This document shows, piece by piece, positions 59,252-64,000 of a stretch of 64,000 nucleotides of DNA. How positions within the stretch are numbered: the first letter of the stretch is position 1; every line of letters begins with the position of its first letter. The DNA is from Lineus longissimus. Taxonomy: Eukaryota; Nemertea; Pilidiophora; Heteronemertea; Lineidae. The notes under the pieces are model-generated. The model saw nothing but the letters and a program-made list of their open reading frames with translations, did not search any database and was not told where the DNA came from. The stretch covers positions 7,150,756 to 7,214,755 of the forward strand of contig NC_088318.1 of assembly GCF_910592395.1 (NCBI RefSeq). The letters run 5' to 3'. A program made the position numbers and the translations under genes.

Positions 59252-59944
59252 CAAAAAACTTGAGATTTAGACTGACCTCAACAAACGCCCTTGTGGAGAA
59301 TGGAAAAGGAAAAAGACAAACCGGACTCCAAAGAGATTCCAATTCCAAACAGAGTCCAGCAATTTCCTGAAGAGTCTTCCAAGGAATTTCCAATGCGTTT
59401 TTGATGAGTTTCCACTGAGCATGTATGCCACTCTTCATTTCTTGACAGGATTGATTCAGCATTCTTGGCCAAGTATGATACAAAGTTCCATTCTTTTGCA
59501 CTACATGTACGTGACAGCCATGTTGAGGACAGCATTTCCCACACAGTTCAACTTGATTTCCTGTTACCAAAAATAGATAAGTGAGCTACCTCAATCTTTG
59601 ATGGTACTGAACTGTTGGAGATTTGTTCAACTCGCCTGCAATGACGTCATCAGGATTGCTATATCAGCAAGCCCATCAATCAAGAATAAAATAATAAGGT
59701 CCTGAAATACAGAAACACTACAATTAGGACAGTACAAAATAAGAGCGCCGGGTGACAATACTTTTTCTCCATTGCCACGAATAATAGGCCCCCTCGCCAC
59801 AATAAAAAGGAAGTCCGTCTGAGACGAGCACTTAACAATACGTACCAGTTCAATCCAATCAAATTGTAATTTCTATGGCGCAACTACCTACCAGGCAAAA
59901 GAGTCCTGTTCATGTGTGAGTAGGGTAAAAGTGACAGTTCTAAC
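59252..59944. other. Possible minus-strand exon, otherwise no gene
   Basis: On the minus strand 59565-59278 is bounded by an aacag acceptor and a gag/gtcagt donor and is open in two frames. I recognise neither translation and cannot choose between them. The rest shows nothing. Confidence 0.25.
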
Positions 59945-60545
59945 TCAGACCACATTTGACTGACATCCCTTTCAGTCAAATCTCAGTCAACCGCTCGCCT
60001 TCGCTCGCTATTCAATTATTCCAGTTAAATCATAATCAAAACAAAACCCAGTCAAATCTCAGTCAACACGTTTCACGAATTTTCTCATTTTGATAAATTT
60101 TCAATAATTTATTATCCAGTCAAAACCCCAGTTAAACCCGTTCTCCAATTTTGGAGACCGAACACCTGGTCAAACATCAGTCAACACTTTTTCCCTCAGT
60201 CAAACATCAGTCAAACCCGTTCTCCAATTTTGGAGACCGAACACCTGGTCAAAACCTGGTCAAATTAAATTAATTTACAAACCGCTCTAGCTTTCTCAAA
60301 CTCAGTGAAATTCTGGTCAACCCGTTCTCCAATTTTGGAGAACGACCTCCAGTTAAAATTCCAGTCTAATTTTTTACCCCAGTCAAACATCAGTCAAACC
60401 CGTTCTCCAATTTTGGAGACCGAACACCTGGTCAAAACCTGGTCAAATTAAATTAATTTACAAACCGCTCCAGCTTTACACATTTCTACAAAAAGGCACA
60501 AAAGTACAAAATTTCTACAACGGACACAATTTAATAAAAATTATT
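59945..60545. repeat. Terminal repeat region of a virus-like/Polinton-like element
   Basis: The word cagtcaaa and variants (cagttaaa, ggtcaaa) recur over 20 times. The palindromic word ttctccaattttggaga occurs four times (about 60141, 60220, 60325 and 60403). A 98-bp unit is directly repeated at 60197-60294 and 60380-60477. At the outer edge tttgactga (59955-59963) and tcagtcaaa (59972-59980) form a hairpin. The other end of the element lies beyond the window, so a terminal inverted repeat cannot be confirmed. Confidence 0.6.
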
Positions 60546-60559
60546 TTCCTATAAATAAA

Positions 60560-60839
60560 ATGATCCCCTTCCTTTCAAACGAACAATTTGAAGCACGTAT
60601 CACACGTTCGACAAATTATCTAAAATGGAAAGAGCTGCCGTTGAACACATGGTACAAAATCAACGAATTGAGAACTTTAGTCGGTGAGTTAATGTTACTC
60701 AGGTTGGAAGATTCGAAAGGTGTGGCCCACGAGTATCATTAAGCGACAACTCACACCTGCTCATAAGTATATACGGTCCACAGGTATGAAAGAGTCAATC
60801 AATGGTAGGAATTACTACGGTTTTGACTTGGTGGAATAA
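60560..60839 (+). pseudogene. Small virus-like ORF with one frameshift, possibly a single-strand DNA-binding type protein
   Basis: ATG at 60560 follows an AT-rich leader (ctataaataaa). The frame reads FLSNEQFEARI, WKELPLNTWYKINELR and MLLRLEDSKG. It then changes near 60720, with the likely continuation to TAA 60837-60839 in the next frame (KESINGRNYYGFDLVE). The layout (short strand-rich protein of about 90 residues with Y-K-I and LxLEDSxG motifs) resembles small OB-fold-like proteins of virus-like elements in invertebrates. This is a weak structural guess. It is transcribed toward the minus-strand cassette. Confidence 0.4.
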
Positions 60840-61115
60840 TTTTATAAGCTCTTAAAGCCTATAAAATTACATCCACACTACTTTTGTCTGACTTGCTAAA
60901 TTAGCCCAAACTGATTATCTCAGATGAAAGTCATGTCATTTCGGATACTTTGGATGCGATAAGCCCCGCTTCAAGTTAGAAGCTAAAATTATTATTCAAT
61001 GGGCGAAATCTTATTGTAAAATTTTACCCATTTCTTTTGGGATATTTGTCTGTTCAATAAGGGTCTGAGTATTTCCCGTAAGACATGTCCATTTGTTTAG
61101 AATAAAATAATTTTT
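60840..61115. other. Convergent 3' spacer
   Basis: AT-rich stretch between the plus-strand ORF and the minus-strand cassette. It contains agaataaaataa near 61098, which could serve as a polyadenylation signal for the plus strand. No gene seen. Confidence 0.4.
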
Positions 61116-61529
61116 TTAGGATGTAATGATCAGCTCAAATTCGCTCGCAGAAATAGTTCCATTGTCACTGACTCTGGAAAGTAAATTATTAACATTTATC
61201 AAGCATGCTTTTTTCTGGGTCAAAATATCTAAATGTTTTTTCTCTTTTTTCCTCAACTGAGGAACTACAATTTTTCCAACCAAGCCTAACACTGTACAAA
61301 TGGCGGAAATTGGTATGCTGACTACATTTCCAATCACTGTCGCCGCACCAATTGATGCCACTGTGACACTGGTGATATACATTCCAATTTCACAACCGTG
61401 CAAGATTTGACTAGCTTTTTTATATTTTTTTGACAGTTTTTTTCTTTCCCCAATGTTAACCTCTAATTCTGTAATTTTATCTTTAATTTTTTCAAGTCTA
61501 AATTCTTCCACTCCATCGACATCATCCAT
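61116..61529 (-). CDS. Virus-like cassette ORF 1: small membrane-type protein (137 aa)
   Basis: Order in the protein: an acidic start, a charged coiled-coil-like helix (residues about 12-40, KDKITELEVNIGERKKL), two hydrophobic segments (about 48-70 and 73-90; MYITSVTVASIGAATVIG and ISAICTVLGLVGKIVV), a basic stretch, and a C-terminus VSDNGTISASEFELI that looks like half an EF-hand loop. Known, from memory: proteins of this plan (KKY.KAS, hydrophobic pair, DGKIS.EEF) are multicopy and uncharacterised in cnidarians and other marine invertebrates, in mobile elements. The ATG directly follows the stop of the next ORF (TAA-ATG). Function unknown. Confidence 0.65.
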   Translation of the reverse strand: MDDVDGVEEFRLEKIKDKITELEVNIGERKKLSKKYKKASQILHGCEIGMYITSVTVASIGAATVIGNVVSIPISAICTVLGLVGKIVVPQLRKKEKKHLDILTQKKACLINVNNLLSRVSDNGTISASEFELIITS

Positions 61530-62219
61530 TTATTCTAACCGTAAATCAATTGAAACTGGAGTTAAAAATTCAATAGCCTCACCATTCTGATCTTTGACCT
61601 GTAGTTCAATACTAGTATGATCGTGCTGCGCGATCTTTACTTTTTGAAGGGAGGTATATTCATCCATATCTCCATAATTTTTTCCTTTGGGAACAAATGC
61701 AGTAATAAGATCACTGCGCTTTCCATTTACTAAATTTTTTCTCGTATCAACGATACTACATGAAATTCTGTACTCATGATGTGGTAAAAATTTACAAGGT
61801 TTATTACCAGTATTTTCTGAGCTTATGAAGATATTCTCTGACCAAGTCATCCCGAATATCTCGCCTAGTTCTTTATGGAGAATTACACCAAACGGTGGCT
61901 TAACTTTAATTTTTATTTTACCGTCACTTGGTACATAAGTTAGGTCAAATTTATCAGCATGCCCTTTTTCACTCAGCGCTTCCTTTACTGCTTTATTGTA
62001 GGTCTCTGGTGTATAAAATCCATCAGGAATAGTAATCAACTCCTGTGCTGTATATTCCTTATTGACCACAGTAGCAAACCGTAGAAAGTGGTTCTTCAGT
62101 TTCCTTGAAAAATTATAGTAGGTCATAGGAATAATGGCCTTTTCAACCTGTACGGTTTCGTATGGTTGAATACTCCCTGGGAGTAGACATCGTAATGTGT
62201 CATGGAACCTAATGTTCAT
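61530..62219 (-). CDS. Virus-like cassette ORF 2: possible jelly-roll structural protein (229 aa)
   Basis: Starts MNIRFHDTLRCLLPGSIQP and is rich in alternating hydrophobic residues, with few predicted helices. Landmarks are VEKAIIPMTYYNF (about 29-41), ELITIPDGFYTPETYNKAV (about 60-78), a stretch PSDGKIKIKVKPPFGV (about 96-111) and LGEIFGM. Known, from memory: the combination of a P-x-x-YYN strand, an I-x-IPDG-x-Y turn with a helix, and a late LG-x-I-x-G motif is seen in a widespread set of viral or Polinton-type structural proteins. I infer a single jelly-roll or related capsid/virion protein. The start overlaps the upstream ORF by 11 bp. No disabling mutation. Confidence 0.55.
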   Translation of the reverse strand: MNIRFHDTLRCLLPGSIQPYETVQVEKAIIPMTYYNFSRKLKNHFLRFATVVNKEYTAQELITIPDGFYTPETYNKAVKEALSEKGHADKFDLTYVPSDGKIKIKVKPPFGVILHKELGEIFGMTWSENIFISSENTGNKPCKFLPHHEYRISCSIVDTRKNLVNGKRSDLITAFVPKGKNYGDMDEYTSLQKVKIAQHDHTSIELQVKDQNGEAIEFLTPVSIDLRLE

Positions 62220-63798
62220 TTATTTTAGAAGAAATTTTATTTGCTTTTTTTCTAATCCCTCCTATATTGGATGACAATACTTGAACAATGACAAGAATAG
62301 TGACCGCCACTGCGATGATCAAATGCTCTGCTAAAAATCCTACACCACTAGCAGCTGCTTTCAAGATAGTAGACACAATGGCCCCTAGAATTCCTGGAAG
62401 TACTGCTAGAGCTTTAGAACCTAAGGAAAGTAGCCAATTTTTAAATTTTATCAGACCCGGAGTAATTTTACTAGGAATTCCTGGCTTAGAAGGAATGCTA
62501 GGTCCTATTGGTTTACTAGGTCTACCAGATCCTCCTGGTGTATCAGGTTTAACTGATTTTGAAGGAGCACTTGGTTTTACTAAAGAGCCTATAGTTCCAC
62601 CAATGGCAGACAACGCTATAATAACTGCGGTGACAATGGTACCAAGTTTAAACCCCTTCAATTTGAACAGGGTGTCAAGTCTGTCTCCTAAGGATGCTCT
62701 TGTATCATTGGCTTGACTTTCAAAATTGTAAGCTGTTTGTTCAACTATTTTCCTGCTGTCTTTTTTGAGTTGTTCAACCTGTTCAGTCTCTTCTTCATCA
62801 GTCTTGTCTAAATTTTCATACTCTTTCTCAATTAATGGAATCATTTCATCATTGTCCCCTTTCTCCAATCTGTTTATTTTATCCATTATTCTCTTACGTA
62901 TCAGTCTAAATTTTTCTCTAATGGCACGTAACTTTCGCCTGATGTACTCAATGGCATCATCTAATTTAGAACTATTTGTTTTCATAGCTTTGGCTGATTC
63001 ATCAAAAAAATTTGTTTGAAGATAGTTTACATCATCTTCAAGATTAACTTCAACAAATTTTGGTTCACCTGCACCAAAACTGGTCTCTTGTTCAACATTG
63101 GTGTCTTTATTTTCAACATTGGTGCCTTTATTTTCAACATTGGTGACTTCATTTTTAACAATAACATCAGCGTCCACAGGATGTTGTGCACTAGATCCTG
63201 CTGCATCTTCGTAGGTTAATCGTGTTCTGGCTGCAGGCTCTCTATCTTTTTCAGGTATTGGTGTTTCCCCCGCTTTATTTTCAGTAAAAAAAGAGTTAAA
63301 CTCTCTTGTTCCACCTTTTATAGACCCTGTACGATAAGCTCCCCCATCGTCCCTAGAGATCTTAATTTTCGTACCGTCTGACTTATGAAAAAACACATCC
63401 TTTCCCTCCATTGATATTCTGTTACGAATATCATTCATAGTCACCCCTTCCTTTAATTTTAAGGTATTTGTTTCCATATAATCATTTAAAAATGCTTCCT
63501 TTAATTTGATATTATCAACATTTAAATCAAGAGTAGGAGAATAAATTGTTGGTACCCTTCCACCAGGTCCTTTCACCTTTTCTCTCACAAGTTTGTTTTC
63601 AACTGCTTTTCGTTGATCTATGGTACCTTGCTGATCTCCTTCCATTTCCTTTTCAAGAATTCTATTTCCCTCTGCTCGTTGATCTAAGATATTTCCCATG
63701 TCTGCTTCTGCATCCTCATAATTTTCCCCAGATCCTGCATCATCTGCAGGATCTACATCGTCATCAAATACAGGATTATCAAACCCTTGATCTGCCAT
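62209..63798 (-). CDS. Virus-like cassette ORF 3: large acidic protein with C-terminal membrane segments (529 aa)
   Basis: Begins MADQGFDNPVFDDDVDPADD, strongly acidic. Residues about 80-200 form a globular-looking part (IYSPTLDLNVDNIKLKEAF, ISMEGKDVFFHKSDGTKIKI). Three copies of a short unit NVENK(G/D)TNVE follow near 228. The central part (about 275-365) is a charged, helix-rich region, likely coiled coil. Then come a hydrophobic segment (GTIVTAVIIALSAIGGTIG), a Pro/Gly/Lys/Ser linker (about 405-440) and a last hydrophobic block ending IIAVAVTILVIVQVLSS. I do not recognise a named family. A virion-membrane or structural role is a guess from its place between ORF 2 and ORF 4. Confidence 0.6.
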   Translation of the reverse strand: MADQGFDNPVFDDDVDPADDAGSGENYEDAEADMGNILDQRAEGNRILEKEMEGDQQGTIDQRKAVENKLVREKVKGPGGRVPTIYSPTLDLNVDNIKLKEAFLNDYMETNTLKLKEGVTMNDIRNRISMEGKDVFFHKSDGTKIKISRDDGGAYRTGSIKGGTREFNSFFTENKAGETPIPEKDREPAARTRLTYEDAAGSSAQHPVDADVIVKNEVTNVENKGTNVENKDTNVEQETSFGAGEPKFVEVNLEDDVNYLQTNFFDESAKAMKTNSSKLDDAIEYIRRKLRAIREKFRLIRKRIMDKINRLEKGDNDEMIPLIEKEYENLDKTDEEETEQVEQLKKDSRKIVEQTAYNFESQANDTRASLGDRLDTLFKLKGFKLGTIVTAVIIALSAIGGTIGSLVKPSAPSKSVKPDTPGGSGRPSKPIGPSIPSKPGIPSKITPGLIKFKNWLLSLGSKALAVLPGILGAIVSTILKAAASGVGFLAEHLIIAVAVTILVIVQVLSSNIGGIRKKANKISSKINEH

Positions 63799-63803
63799 TT
63801 ATT
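63796..63803 (-). promoter_or_regulatory. Recurrent start-site word AATAAATG (one of three)
   Basis: The minus-strand word AATAAATG spans the start codons of ORF 3 (63796-63803), ORF 2 (62217-62224) and ORF 1 (61527-61534). All three visible start codons have it. It contains TAAATG, the initiator seen in late promoters of poxviruses, but the likeness may just reflect AT-rich spacers. Confidence 0.45.
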
Positions 63804-64000
63804 TTATAAAAATTTTGTTATCACAGCAGATCCGATGACACTTGCAGCAATATAGGCCTGTTCATAATTTTTCTGACTCTGACTAGGTTTATAATAATGA
63901 GACAAAGTAGGTTCAGGGTGGATGCTGTCATACAATCGGATAGAGTCTCTCATGTCTAACATGTCTGACTGTGCTTGATGTTTTTTCTGCCGTTGTTCTG
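63804..64000 (-). CDS. Virus-like cassette ORF 4, C-terminal end (cut by window edge)
   Basis: Open from the window end to TAA at 63804-63806. The visible 65 residues include MLDMRDSIRLYDSIHPEP, LSHYYKPSQSQKNYEQ and a C-terminal hydrophobic AYIAASVIGSAVITKFL. Only 5 bp separate it from the ATG of ORF 3, so it belongs to the same tightly packed cassette. Product unknown. Confidence 0.65.
   Translation of the reverse strand, partial: EQRQKKHQAQSDMLDMRDSIRLYDSIHPEPTLSHYYKPSQSQKNYEQAYIAASVIGSAVITKFL

Noticed and set aside
59278-59565. Minus-strand exon bounded by splice-like sites
   Set aside because: Two frames are open, neither is recognisable, and there are no flanking exons, so it is not annotated as a gene.
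61118-61160. EF-hand in cassette ORF 1
   Set aside because: Only one half-loop-like DNGTISASEFE stretch is visible, with several liganding positions missing, so calcium binding is not claimed.

Overview
The window is eukaryotic nuclear DNA, probably from a marine invertebrate. Genes are split by GT-AG introns, non-coding DNA is AT-rich, and retrotransposons, MITE-like elements and decayed transposase-like genes are dense. Short words such as taggccta and acatgtaca recur, which fits an echinoderm, hemichordate or cephalochordate, but I cannot name a species. No rRNA, tRNA or CRISPR was seen.

Layout. (1) 1-4593: eight phase-consistent exons of 'gene A', an uncharacterised invertebrate protein family with a transposase-like core, running into a 500-N gap (4594-5093). 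(2) 5094-11378: an almost perfect palindrome with 3.1-kb arms and a 2-bp spacer at 8235/8236. The right arm holds the 3' part of gene A, broken by a stop and frame changes; the left arm mirrors it. The palindrome abuts the gap, so a false inverted duplication is likely. (3) 13046-14440: a non-autonomous DNA transposon full of ttcgcc repeats. (4) About 14.7-20.45 kb: a tyrosine-recombinase retrotransposon (DIRS/Ngaro type) with SGNH hydrolase, gag, RT-RNase H and recombinase regions. (5) 22.7-25.1 kb: a microsatellite, a possible small ORF and a Gypsy integrase tail. (6) 26229-32587: a 6.4-kb DNA transposon related to (3), containing a nested piggyBac remnant, three tandem repeats and SGNH hydrolase remnants. 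It is itself inserted in a ccagct-rich repeat. (7) 33.4-35.4 kb: a THAP-like fragment and a two-exon HIRAN-like gene.

(8) 36.25-56.56 kb: 'gene B', another multi-exon transposase-like gene with an N-terminal zinc motif. Its second exon is tandemly duplicated and then interrupted by a 16.1-kb Gypsy element (37320-53468). That element has 4.2-kb LTRs, a tRNA-Leu-type primer site, gag, protease, RT-RNase H-integrase, a -1 frameshift heptamer and two extra zinc-finger ORFs, each preceded by a splice-acceptor-like sequence. Removing the element and one copy of the 5-bp target duplication restores gene B's reading frame.

(9) 58.6-59.25 kb: a short inverted-repeat element. (10) About 59.95-64.0 kb: the end of a virus-like or Polinton-like element. 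It has palindrome-bearing terminal repeats, a small frameshifted ORF on the plus strand, and a compact minus-strand cassette (four ORFs, the last cut by the window end). All three visible start codons in the cassette lie in the word AATAAATG.

Most genes here are mobile-element genes at different stages of decay. The Gypsy element is young, since its LTRs differ by only about two dozen substitutions. The best candidates for something undescribed are its twin zinc-finger accessory ORFs and the terminal virus-like cassette. Family assignments rest on motif recognition and memory, not on a search.
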